Shown here: positions 1 to 10,725 of the stretch, one piece after another
Position numbering within the stretch: the first letter of the stretch is position 1
Layout of the letters: each line of letters begins with the position of its first letter
Assembly: GCA_025618425.1 (NCBI GenBank)
Contig: CM046848.1
Span: forward strand, 25,553,616-25,617,615
Source of the DNA: Heliocidaris tuberculata
Taxonomy: Eukaryota; Echinodermata; Echinoidea; Camarodonta; Echinometridae
Reading direction: 5' to 3'
Length of the DNA: 64,000 nt
Notes under the pieces: model-generated
What the model was told of the DNA's origin: nothing
The model's database searches: none
What the model saw: only the letters and a program-made list of their open reading frames with translations
Made by a program: the position numbers and the translations under genes

Positions 1-488
1 ATGAGATAGCGTTAATGCATGGCAAAGGCTTGTATCTCTTGAAAAGGCGCTTCATAAACTGGATGTATTTATTATTAAAAGCATGCTGAAAGAGATTGCC
101 CTATTTACCATCACTGGCTATAAGAACAAAATAGGTCAGCATGGGCTACTCATACAAATATAATTGGTATGGCAAGCCTCGTCTGTTTAGTGAACAGTGA
201 ATCGAAGGTCACTGTGATCAAACAAAAGATTCGGGGATATAATGAAAGAAGTTGCACAATGAAACTGGAGGTTCTTTTATTTTTTAGTATTCGTCAATAT
301 ATTTTGTATAAATTTCTACTGTTAAACACATTTTTTTTTCACGGAAAAAAATGTAAATTTCAACTCATTCTAGTTTTTGCACATGGCTAGAAGAAACATA
401 CTCCGTTTCAAGTCTCGCGTTATATCTTCAACTTATCGGGCTATGTACTACTTGATACATCCCAAAGATTACATGTCGTTTTTCCAAA

Positions 489-955
489 GGTTCATAATTC
501 CGAAAATGAATAAGGGTTCATAATTCCGAAAATGAATAAGGGTTCATAATTCCGAAAATGAAATAAGGTTCGTTATTCCGAAAATGAAGTAGGGTTCATA
601 ATTCCGAAAATGAAATAGGGTTCATAATTCCGATGGTTTATATAATTCCGAAAAAGTAAAAGAACCCTACATCATTTTATTCGGAATTACGAACCTTCGG
701 AATAATGTATCATATTTCATATTTGGAGTTATGAACCCCTTTTCATTTTCGGAAGTAGGCCTACACCCCATTTCACTTTTGGAATTACGAACCCTATTTC
801 ATTTTTTAAATTTTGAACCTTCAAAAAATGAACCTTCGGAGTAATGCAACAAATGTTTGAAACTATGAACCCTACTTCATTTTCAGAATTATGAACCCCC
901 TGGTATGGGAAATTTGTGTTTCGGAATTACGAACCTTCGGAAAACGAACCTTTTG
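489..955. repeat. Degenerate tandem array of a ~28-bp unit that flips orientation in the middle
   Basis: The unit GGTTCATAATTCCGAAAATG is repeated about five times from 489 to 640. From about 665 the same unit continues as its reverse complement (TTCGGAATTACGAACC) to 955. The whole forms a long imperfect palindrome. No reading frame is evident. The origin is probably a foldback DNA element. Confidence 0.7.
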
Positions 956-1398
956 GAAAACGAGTGTCTCCCAACCAAAATGACATGACTTTTCCTTTTA
1001 ACTTTTGCGGATCAAGTTACATATTCATATAGTAGATAAATCACAAACCAAGTGTATGTGCGTTATGTTAAATCAGAGGCTTCGCTAGACCATTTTGAAG
1101 GGAGGAGGGGGGGGGGGGTCGGACTAGCTCTACCAGCGAATTAGCTGAAAATTTTCCAGCCATACAAAAAAACAAAAACAGTTTTCACATTTCCAAATTG
1201 CCGACAAGGTAAAATAATGGTTGTCAAATTTCAAATTTGCCGACAGATAATCCATTTAGTCCAACAAGCAAGCAAAGAATTTAAAAAGAAGTCATGAAAT
1301 TTCAGATATGCCGACATGGCAGCAAATTGCCAGTTTGCCGACAGAAAATTGTAATGAGGTGAAACTCTTCTGGCCACGCTCCTGCCCCTATGATCACA

Positions 1399-1535
1399 TC
1401 AGGAGAGCGGCAATATTGGGATTTGACATATTGTGGGTCTAACGTTGTTACAAGTGGCACTGTGAAATTTCCCAGTATCCATTTTGACAAATGCACAGTA
1501 GTTGGCTTCATAAACTGGCTCGCCATGCTCCCAAT
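1399..1535 (-). CDS. C-type-lectin-like domain exon, C-terminal part and stop
   Basis: Acceptor TTTTCCTCAG at 1536-1545 is followed by the frame WEHGEPVYEANYC...CNNVRPTICQ, which closes the CTLD with its last two conserved cysteines. The TGA stop is at 1399-1401. An open frame that reads through 1302-1526 in another phase is a shadow; only this phase joins to the upstream CTLD exon. Confidence 0.85.
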
Positions 1536-4500
1536 CTGAGGAAAAGATGCAAGGATAAAATAGAAAAGGTATGTGATATAAAAAGGTTCAGACTTGTCTC
1601 TATGTTTCTTAGCATCGTGATTAGAATCAGAATTAGAATTTAAAATGAAGTGTATTTAACTTGACTGATCTCTTTCTCAAATGTGTAGAGTGTGTTGAGG
1701 TAACCAGGTAAGTTATTCATTTTAATAAACAAAAAAAAAAGAAGAAAATAATGCAACTAAAAAAAAAAATTTTTTTAAAAACTTCTTGTACATGCATTAC
1801 TTACTCATGTATAAGAAGGGATGTCGTATTCTATCGACTTCGCACACCCACGTCGTGTCTTTGAAGTGGCAGTTGACCCAGGGATCACTTTCGTTGAAAG
1901 TTTGGGCGAAAAGTTCATATTCATTGTGACTTTCAAAGAAGAGAAGGGAAGGCTCTCCTGCGATGCTATCTAATTGTACAGAGGAAAGAACCGCGCAGGC
2001 ATCTTTTGCATCTACCCAGGCCCTGCCTTCAGAAATTTGGATGCACTTGGTCCCTAGATATTTCCATCCCTCAGGGCAAACGTCTCCAGCATCTAAAAAG
2101 TGAATACATACATGTGTTTGATAACCAGGAGAAAGGACAATAAAGGATTTGTAGATAACAGGGTTTCATCATATTTTGCTGCAACTGACCTTTCTCGGTT
2201 AATAGTACGTCACGTTTCCCCCTCTTTTTACTCTAGAGAAAAAATATATTTTCAGCATATTGCTCATTAGCAGGATTTTTTTAGTTTTCAGGTACACTTA
2301 GATATTCACCCTAATCTTTTTTGCATGCGTTTTTGGCTCTTTGTTCACTTTAGTTCTGGTTTATTACTGTTTATTTTCATGCCTTCTGATTGAAAAAAGA
2401 AAAGAATTTGTAATTTGTACATTTTTCTTGCCAAAAAGTGTTAAAGTTATTTGAGTTGAAAAAATGATAATGAAATTTGCACTTAATTGTCTCTTGTATG
2501 ATTTATTTTTGTTTGTACATGCTATTATGTTGATCATTGTATTTTGATGTACAGGTGAAAGCGATTTGAAGAGAGTTGAAAAAGAGTTGAAAATGGTTAA
2601 GCTGATGCTTACAGTTTTATTATTGCATCAACTACATGTATGTTAACTGTTATGGGATCATTAATTCCTAAAACATCAAAGATAATTAAATTGATTACGA
2701 GGATGATTATGATGATGACAATGATGGTGATGATAATGATTATGATGATCATGATTATGATGACGGTGATGACGATAATGCTGATGATAGTAATGAAGAA
2801 TGAAGGTTGTGATGGGAAAGGGAAGGTAAAATGTTGTTGCTATGTAGGGCAAGCTACTTTCTAATTATATGGACAGAGCTGTGAAAGTCGACAAGGGACT
2901 AGCAATGAACGACCTCACTAGGGCATTAACTGCTACTGGGGCTCAAATTTCAATCAATTTCAAGTTGTTGCTCAGTATCGGGCAGAGGTTCCAACAGTCC
3001 AATAAACCATTTAAAGAGATAGACTGACAATAGGAAGGGTAGGGGATAAGAGAGGTAGTTTCATGTTCATGATAAACTTTGTGTACAGCTATTACCCCTC
3101 AGGAATTTTCATGCAAAAGGGACTAAATCCAAAAAAATAATTAATATAGAAAATTATATAAAATTTAAGACATGTGCAGGATTTTTTCAATTGTCATTTT
3201 TGTTACCTATATTGATGACTCTTAAACATAGTAGAAGAACTTCTTGAATGGAAACATATAATTGTGTGAAATAAAAAACCTTGATTTACGAAGAATTAGC
3301 TAAAGTGGATTTAGTCCCTTTTGCATGAAAAGTGTTTTGGATTTAGGCCCTTTTGAATGAAAACATGAATTTCATGTCCATTTTTAATAAACTTCCTGAA
3401 ACTTTTGGAAGTTGGACTATAGTCAGTTTGATCCACATGGTGAATGTCTATGTAAGCATGCAAAAACTGCCAAATGATAAAAAATGGATTTAGTCCCTTT
3501 TGCATGATGTCAGCTCTTCATATATATCGACGCGCCCGTACGCACCAACATCATGGAAACCAAGTCCGACTTGGGTTCCTCGGGCGCGGTTTTATGTTAT
3601 CCTCCATTTCATTCCTTCTCCTTAACCGCTGACGTGTAAAATGCCATCCTGGGGTAGATGCGGCTGCACGCAATTTTTTTTTTTTTTTTTTTTTTTGGTT
3701 TTGTTTTTGTTCCCCTTTAATACGGTTGCGATGTAATAATATACAAATAATGCACTGTTGAGAGTGTGTTAGGGCAGGATAGTGCACGAAGTTTAGTCAG
3801 TCCATAGTGATAATGCACGCGCCCGTAGGGCAAGTGCATTATCGCTATTGCACTGACTAAACCGAGTGCACTTTCATGCCCTAACACACGAACAAAAAAG
3901 TGCATTATTTGTTTTATAAAACGGGTCGGCAACACAGAATGTCATTAGGCCTAACAATTAAAGTTCGTCAGTGATCTAGTATTAGAATAGATTCTATTAG
4001 AATAGATTAAATCTAACAAGTTGGATCTTATTTTAGATAGAATAACGTTGCGGACCTAACGACGTTAGATTTAAGTGAGGAATCTTAAACTTTAATAAAG
4101 TATACATGTAACTGTTAGATCTAACATTAAGACAAGTTGAAAGTTAGATCTAATGTTAGACTAAATCAGACTAGACCTGCCGTTAGGTCTAGAGAGATTC
4201 TAGATGGGTTTAGATCTAGATCTACGTTAGATCTAAATCTAACATGTTAATCTAAGTTAGATCTAACGTTAGTTTTTTTTTTTCTATTTGATCTACATCT
4301 AACGTTAGATCTATTAACGTTAGATCTAACATTAACTGTTGGACTACGGTACTACTTAGTAGTACCGTACTTACCAGTAAGTGCCAGTGGGAGTGGGAGC
4401 AATATTTGCCTTTGGTCCAAACTTTGCCAAACCTGATGGACACGTTGAACACACAACAGAGTACCGTACGGTACCGGTACTCTAAGATCTTCTGACTAGT

Positions 4501-5577
4501 CAACATTAGAATCCTGGCGCTTGCTTGTAGTTGTATGGCCCTCAAATTTTGCCCAAAATAAATTCCATCCTATAGGCCTACTACGCAAGGAAGAACCATA
4601 CGTGTATTAACAGTAAAAGGGCAAAATGGAAGTTGTCCCACAAAGTTAAAGCGTCCTGAGTTAGATGATGACTCCTCATTTACGTTACTGAAGCAAACTA
4701 GCTGCGCTAGCTAGCTAGCTACGCGCTGTATTTTTATGTACACAAATAATTCCTGAACGCGGAAGCGATATCGATAATATCGCGAGATATCGAGCGTGCG
4801 TTATCAATCATGTCAATAAGTTTCGCGCAATTTGTTGCATCTGCGCGTAGCTTGAATGTCATCAGAATGACACGTGCGCGCCACTGATCTCTGTAGAGAT
4901 CAGTGGTGCGCGCGCACAGAATCAGTCTAAAAACACAAAATATTTCATAACTAATTCATAAAAAAGCCAGAATTCAACAAAACAGCACTGCTAACCAATT
5001 AACAAAATTACCTTGTCACTGCGAGTCGATTACTTTTCCCATAGAAACGCGTGTAATTTGGGTGCTCTACGTTTTTGTGAGGCAACATAAAAAGGCCGTT
5101 TTCAAACAAAATTGGCCAGAATTCTACATATGAGATGATTACATTTTTATGCTCAGCAGCTTCTTTGTTTCTTCAATATTCATATTCCTTTTTAACTGAA
5201 TTAAATTGTTAAAAAGTGAAAAAGATATAAGTATTTCTAAAAGTTGAAATTTACGTTTTTCATGATTAATGTACAGGGTTCTATGGAGGGAATCGCAGAG
5301 GGAAAGTGATACGCGCGCGCGCATGGTTGAGAATGCAACACACTTTTTGGTATGTTTGATGGGAACTTTTTTGCACGGTGGGAGAGAATAATGCACGGTC
5401 ACGTGATGTCATTTTACCAATAACATTGCCTACATTCTTGAACCCGTTTTATAAAAATGACTGATTCCTTACTATGTTTGCAGTGTGAGCCAGAGTAGCC
5501 AACTTCACAGTGACACGAGTAGCCATCCAGGGTTTCCTCGCAGGTTCCTCCATGGAAGCAAGGAGACGACATGCATG
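1399..5577 (-). CDS. Secreted EGF plus C-type-lectin-like domain gene, 3' part (exons 5473-5577, 1805-2092, 1399-1535)
   Basis: Three minus-strand exons splice in one frame with GT/AG junctions, all at phase 1 boundaries. The first encodes an EGF module and the next two a C-type lectin-like domain (CTLD) ending at a TGA. The two CTLD exons fuse across a perfect GTAAGT donor to give YMNWEHGEPVYEANYC, the usual CTLD core (W..GEP...YCA). The canonical WIGL is replaced by WVNC, no EPN or QPD triplet is visible before the core tryptophan, and the WND position reads FHS, so calcium-dependent sugar binding looks unlikely. By family the product should be extracellular. The 5' end is not certain; a candidate first exon is at 7394-7430. 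The module order is solid, the function is not known. Confidence 0.8.
1805..2092 (-). CDS. C-type-lectin-like domain exon, N-terminal part
   Basis: A 288-bp exon beginning after CTTTTTAG and ending at a GTAAGT donor. It encodes a domain start CPEGWKYLGTKCIQ, then helix 1 (AWVDAKDACAVLSSVQLDSI) and helix 2 (FFESHNEYELFAQTF), the standard CTLD order. A WVNC / WVCEV segment stands where WIGL and WsDG are usual and supplies an extra pair of cysteines. Its frame continues into 1399-1535. Confidence 0.85.
2698..2800. repeat. GAT/ATG-rich trinucleotide microsatellite
   Basis: Imperfect runs of GATGAT and TGATGA. The open frame across it (Met/Ile repeats) is an artefact of the repeat. Confidence 0.85.
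3108..3506. mobile_element. Non-autonomous element with ~25-bp terminal inverted repeats
   Basis: The left end ATGCAAAAGGGACTAAATCC is mirrored at the right by GGATTTAGTCCCTTTTGCAT. A further copy of the end sequence lies at about 3308-3328. There is no coding capacity. Length is about 0.4 kb, a MITE of unassigned superfamily. Confidence 0.65.
3744..3914. mobile_element. Palindromic MITE
   Basis: ACAAATAATGCACT at the left pairs with AGTGCATTATTTGT at the right. Inner segments (GTGTGTTAGGGCA / TGCCCTAACACAC) also pair, so the whole 170 bp can fold into a hairpin. Confidence 0.65.
3965..4330. repeat. AT-rich array of palindromic TAGATCTAACGTTAGATC-type motifs
   Basis: Dense, irregularly spaced copies of TCTAACGTTAGATCTA and shorter forms in both orientations (the motif is nearly its own reverse complement). 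A poly-T tract interrupts it near 4274. No gene is seen here; a few related TCTAGATC motifs recur near 52300. Confidence 0.65.
5473..5577 (-). CDS. EGF-like domain exon of the lectin gene
   Basis: A 105-bp exon, phase 1 to phase 1, as is typical of shuffled EGF modules. Its six cysteines follow C-x4-C-x5-C-x8-C-x1-C-x8-C, with the EGF core PCFHGGTCEE and DGYSCHCEVGYSGSHC. The acceptor CACGCAG is at the high-coordinate end and the donor GTAAGG at the low-coordinate end. Asp and Asn residues needed for a calcium-binding EGF are not evident. Confidence 0.85.
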
Positions 5578-6409
5578 CTGCGTGGTGGGGATTATAACAG
5601 TAAAGGAATTGTGAGGAAATAAGCCTCCAGAAAGCTATATTGCTTTATTAAGCCTATAAAGTGAATGAATATCATGACCTCATCCTGAAGTAGAGCTGTT
5701 GACTGTGCGGACGTAACGGATAAAAACGGAAACAGAAACATAGCTCACTTCCTCACGCAACCGTTCGATGTCGTCACACTGCAACTATTAATGAGAATTT
5801 TTCATGTAGGCCTAGAAAATGTTATATTTGAAACATGAAATATTTTACAAGCCGGATTATTTTGACACGAATGTAGGGCAAAATTATGTTTTTTTCCTAA
5901 TAAACGTAGTATATTACATTCACAGTTTTGTAGGAAAATAATACTGTGAGTTTTGACAAAGACGGGTTCGATCAATTGAACCTTTACAGCGACGTTAGCT
6001 TTGTAAATTGTTCTGTATCAATTATTGCTTGTTCACACACATATATATACACACACACACACACACGCCCACCCCCCGCCCCTCCACACACACACAGAAA
6101 ACGGAAAATGTTAGAAGACCGGCAATTCAAATAATTAGCCCTACAGGGAGAAAATTATAAAAATAAGCATTAAACAGATGAGGCAACTTACACATCATTT
6201 ACGAGAAGAAATATCTTATACCTAGAATTCATAAAATTCTTTCTTTTAACAAAATAATATGAATCATTTCTCGACTTAAAAAAAAAATACAACTACTAGT
6301 CTTAAAAACAGATACAAAGCTGAACGCTTCTCACTGCATCATGTCTTAGAAATATTAACGAGCTATACGCGGGTCTTATTATTCATAGCGCATATAACGT
6401 TATGAACGT

Positions 6410-6640
6410 CCCTAAGGGTTTGGATATTATTACCCTAGCTTCAGCTACGGCGGCCGTAATCAGCTCACAGTGCATTTCAAGGAATAAATCCTGCCAGGTA
6501 CCAATTTAACACCTGGGTGGAAAGAGGCAAGTGTAGATAAAAATGCCCTGTCCAAGGGCATACGTACCAAGCAGAGAATCGAACCCTCAACTATTTGATT
6601 GAGAGTCAAGTGAATGAACCACTATACCACGATGCTCTTT
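6410..6640 (-). mobile_element. tRNA-derived SINE
   Basis: On the minus strand a tRNA-like head (box A TGGTATAGTGGTT, box B GGGTTCGATTC) is followed by a tail with a CACCCAGGTGTTAAATTGG-type segment. The same tail occurs at 25100-25260 and 31640-31830. It adjoins the outer edge of the left inverted arm at 6668. Confidence 0.65.
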
Positions 6641-7393
6641 ACAAGAAGCCATCGTTCCCATCCATTGTATACCAGTTTTGGAATACATACCAGGCAAGGA
6701 GCAATATAAGTGTGCCATTCCTTTGGTGGCATGAGGCAGTAGTTCGTTCAAAAGAGAGCTTCCCAAGTGGAGATACTTCGGAACAAGAGAAAACGTTTCG
6801 CCTGACGTCGGTGATATAGTAGATTAACATACGGTGCAATACCGATGAAAATATTTTCTCCATAGATTCCTGCCGAAAACAAATATTGATTTTATACTGA
6901 AATGTAAAATTGAAAAATTCAGATCTATGATACAATCATATTGAACGAAAGGCATATTACATATCTCAATCAGTTTATAGTCAAAGTTAATAAACACTAT
7001 CACTATCAATAATTGTTAAATAACAATCTTGGAACGTAATAATACCCTATTTATTCTATGAGATATATACAAGCAAAAATAAATACAATATGCGCATATT
7101 ATGAAATCATAAAGATTTCAGCTTCCTGTAGGCCTCCAAAAAGTAATTGTTTTATTCATTAACCATATTAACGTCTATCTTGCGTATTGGTTGTTTATGA
7201 AGAACGAGACATTAACACTTGACTATTCATTACCAAAATAATATTCGAATTTATTGAAAAAAATAATGCTCTCGCGTACTGAGTGCAGGGCTGTATTTGA
7301 TTTGATATCGTTTAACAATTTTGAAATAGCTATGAAATATAGGAAATTTATTGTATAGATACATAAATTACAAAACATAACTTGCTTACGTAC

Positions 7394-7430
7394 CTTTACA
7401 CGAAAGGTGAATACAAAGCAACACGTACAT
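7394..7430 (-). CDS. Candidate signal-peptide first exon of the lectin gene
   Basis: ATG then MYVLLCIHLSCK in 37 bp, ending at GTACGT in phase 1, the phase needed by the EGF exon at 5473-5577. The hydrophobic stretch VLLCIHLSC could be a short signal peptide. It lies in the left arm of a large inverted duplication; the matching place in the right arm (about 8653-8675) has an early TAA. Short length and position in a repeat keep this speculative. Without transcript data it could be chance. Confidence 0.3.
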
Positions 7431-7505
7431 CACGGTGGAGGACCTTTCCTGAGAGAAGAACTTAAAAGCATTAAATCCATTGCCTACGGGAACCGGGTGG
7501 TTCCT

Positions 7506-7642
7506 GGGGAGCGTTTCATCAAGCGTTTTATCAGTGATTTTTACTGACAAATTTACTCTCAGTCATTCAGATGCAAGGATTTCAGTAGCTTATAACAGTT
7601 GTCAGTAGAAATCACTGACAAAACGCTCGATGAAACGCTCCT
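7506..7642. mobile_element. Palindromic MITE, GGGGAGCGTTTCATC family, copy 1
   Basis: Begins GGGGAGCGTTTCATCAAGCG and ends with the near-inverse CGCTCGATGAAACGCTCC. The core contains TCAGATGCAAGGATTTCAGT and AGCTTATAACAGTTGTC, shared by the copies at 40608, 50671, 55350 and 61575. Confidence 0.85.
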
Positions 7643-8489
7643 CTGTACTGAGCCCATGGGCCAACATAGCATTTGAAAGAATGGTACATGTTTCGGAGTC
7701 ATGCAAACTCCATCGTCAGCCTTAATTTTTTCAACAAAATCAACATTATATTTACTCTCTGATTACAAAGAATATCTTAACTATCATAAGTGAATAAATA
7801 TAGGGTATGTCATGAAATCAGGTAATAGGGTGAAGGACCTGATTGGTCAAGGACCTGAATGGATAATATATCATTGATTAAATAGACCGCATTGTTCAAT
7901 TAGTGTATTTAAAAACTGGTATCGTATCGTCCTTTTAAAAATATTTACGAAAATGAAACTTTGAAATGGCCACTGCAAGAGAGATTATCCATGACTGAAG
8001 AAGATAAAGACATAAGCCAAGAGGTCCTATAATTTATGTAAAAGAAGAAAGAATTAATGTTCTAAGGAAATAAACAGGGTGAAACTGAGAGAACTCAAAT
8101 TTTGTACAGAACACAACAGGCCTACTTACCATGTTGTTATTGTTACGGTAGAGCGTTTATGTGAGAACCCTCGACTCTTTGACTACAGTTGATAGTAAAG
8201 TGGCTACGTGTTGAATTTAGCACATCAGTCACCCTGCCACGACTCGAGTCGAAACTGTCATTTGGGTTAAAACTCTTAATTAGGGTTTGCCCAAGCGGTA
8301 TTCACGACAAAACATCGCCTTTTCAATTGAGAAATAGGTTTCGAAAATAGGTTAGGGTTGTCCGCTTATCAAAACAGTGTCATGTCAACCTACTTTGAAG
8401 ATTGTGATAATTAACCAGTGACTATTACTGAATGAGGGTGGTGAAAATGAAAGTATAAAGTATGTTTGTTTTGGGTGGGTTGGCTGGTG

Positions 8490-8498
8490 GGTGTATGT

Positions 8499-8539
<41 letters not shown>

Positions 8540-8540
8540 T
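8490..8540. repeat. (GT)n then (GA)n microsatellite
   Basis: About 19 GT dinucleotides followed by GAGAGAGAGA. It lies in the spacer between the two inverted arms. Confidence 0.95.
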
Positions 8541-8561
8541 ATTACGTAGATTTTCTTAATC

Positions 8562-9420
8562 CCATTGGCTCAGTACAGGAACCATCCGGTTCCCGTAGGC
8601 AATGGATTTAATGCTTTTAAGTTCTTCTCTCAGGAAAGGTCCTCCACCGTGATGTACGTGTTGCTTTGCATGTAATTCACCTTTCGTGTACAGGTACGTA
8701 AGCAAGTTATGTTTTTGTAATTTATGTGAATATCTATTACAATAAATTTCATATATTTCATAGCTATTTCAAAATTGTCAATGATATCAAACCAAATACA
8801 GCCCTGCACTCAGTACGCGAGAGCATTATTATTTTCAATAAATTTGAATGTTATTATGGTAATGAATATAGTAAAGTGTTAATGTCGCGTTCTTCATAAA
8901 CAACCAATACGCAAGCTAGACGTTAATATGGTTAATGAATATAACAATTTTTTTTGGAGGCCTACAGGAAGCTGAAATCTTTATGATTTCATAATATGCG
9001 CATATTGTATTTATTTTGGCTTATATATATCTCTCATAGAATAATAGGGTATTACGACGTTCGAAGACTGTTGTTTAACAACTGATAGTGTTTATTAACT
9101 TTGACTATAAACTGATTGAGAGATGTAATATGGCTTTCGTTCAATGTGATTGTATCATAGATTTGAATTTTTTAATTTTACATTTCAGTATAAAATCAAT
9201 ATTTGTTTTCGGCAGGAATCTATGGAGAAAATATTTTCCTCGGTATTGCACCGTATGTTAACTGTTCATCTACTATATCACCGACGTCGGTTTTCTCGTG
9301 TTCCAAAGTATCTCCACTTGGGGAAGCTCTCTTTTAAACGAACTACTGCCTCATTCCACCAAAGGAATGGCACACTTGTATTGCTCCTTGAGTGGTATGT
9401 ATTCCAAAACTGGTACACAA
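8562..9420. repeat. Right arm of the inverted duplication
   Basis: Starts at CCCATTGGCTCAGTACAGG and ends near GGTACACAAATT, where it diverges from the left arm. It lacks the MITE present in the left arm, so it shows the empty site (GGTTCCTGTACTGAG read on the other strand). Confidence 0.85.
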
Positions 9421-9569
9421 ATTATTTGCAATCAATCGTAACTCTTTGTAAGGCGGGGTCCTGGTGATCCGATATTTGCTCCGGGGACATTAATTCGCTC
9501 CCGGGTTTATTGTGCCAAAGATATAGGATGAGGGTTTGAGTTGCGATGGGTTTTCTTAGAATAGGTTAA

Positions 9570-9752
9570 AGCCTGGGTCACATTTGACCGATAACGATAA
9601 CGACAACGAGATTTTCAGTTAAAGATTCACACTACTATATGTGTGTAGGTGAAGGTATGCTCGTGTCTGTCGAAAGTAGGGCAGTTCTGGGGTGTAAATT
9701 TAATGAAAAATCTTGTTTTCGTTATCGTTATTGGACAATATGTGAACCACAC
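9570..9752. mobile_element. Short TIR element
   Basis: Left end CTGGGTCACATTTGACC followed by ATAACGATAACG; right end CGTTATCGTTATTGGAC followed by ATATGTGAACC. The two ends form an imperfect inverted repeat and there is no coding capacity. Confidence 0.55.
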
Positions 9753-10567
9753 TTAAGGGTGGTTACGGTTAGGGGTAGGTAAAATGTTCGGTCTAGGGTA
9801 TATTAAATAAAGGAATTCAATGAGCTTTGAAGAATGACGGCAGAGCATTATGTACCCCCCCCCCCCTTCGCTCCCTCTCCACTCCCCCTTCTCTCTCTCT
9901 CTCTCTCTTTCTCTAAAAAATCTTCCAGACATACATAATTGATTAAAACAATTTACAATTATTAAAGGTTCTATGACATTTCCAATTACATTTTTTCCAA
10001 ATGATGTACCACCAGCTTTTAAACATGAAAAAAAGGGTATCTTATATGGTTCGATTCGATCTGAATTAATATTGATTTCTGTTTAATTATTCAGTCGCAG
10101 TTGCAGTTTTACAATATATCTGATGAACAAACTAATATTCAGACATCACAAGAAAAAATAACCATGCTGATCGTTGCCTGATAAGGGCAAATCTTCAAAC
10201 TAGAGGGATGAACAGGAAGCACACATTTTTCATCAGCTGGGGGGGGGGGGCTGGGGCTGCAGCCCCCGAGAATGTCAAAATTACCAATATTCGGGCAACA
10301 CAAGCTCCGCTTTTTCGAATATACGTCTCCTTCTTTGCAATGTAACTGTTTTTATTTCTCGTGTCATTGTACCGTATATAGTCAAAACGAAATAAGTGTG
10401 AATTTTAGTCAATCAAAAAATAACAATAAAAGTACAGGGTAGTCATTCTGATACGACTCAGCAGTAACAATGGCACAATTGCTATCCAAGAAAAGAGAGA
10501 AGGGCGAGGCTGACGAGAATTTCGTCAAGAAGAGATAAATAATAACAAGAAAATGGATCTATAACAG

Positions 10568-10573
10568 TTTATT
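10568..10573 (-). promoter_or_regulatory. Possible polyadenylation signal of the GPCR gene
   Basis: TTTATT on the plus strand, AATAAA on the minus strand, about 150 bp downstream of the GPCR stop codon. The spacing is normal for a short 3' UTR, but the hexamer is common in AT-rich DNA. Confidence 0.4.
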
Positions 10574-10725
10574 TTAAGTCATTCTTTTGAATCAAGGAGA
10601 ATTCCTCACTGAACTGCCACCAGGACAACTACCCTAACATCTGCCTTCCGGGACAACTACTAACACCTAGTTCAGGGATTTGTGAGTGGCGAATCATTCC
10701 ATTACAACTCTACAAATAGCACACA

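Larger units (their letters stand above)
6668..7675. repeat. Left arm of a ~0.86-kb inverted duplication
   Basis: Reverse-complement match to 8562-9420, continuous apart from point changes, small indels and an inserted 137-bp MITE at 7506-7642. The similar translated frames at 6639-6935 (minus) and 9150-9467 (plus) are by-products of this symmetry, not genes. The spacer between the arms is about 0.9 kb. Confidence 0.85.

Noticed and set aside
1302..1526. 74-residue open frame on the minus strand as a separate gene
   Set aside because: Another phase of the same DNA continues the C-type lectin domain exactly through a GTAAGT/CTCAG splice; this frame is a shadow.
6639..9467. Two similar open frames (minus 6639-6935, plus 9150-9467) that look like a conserved protein pair
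   Set aside because: They are the two arms of the inverted duplication; the frames diverge by indels and show no domain.
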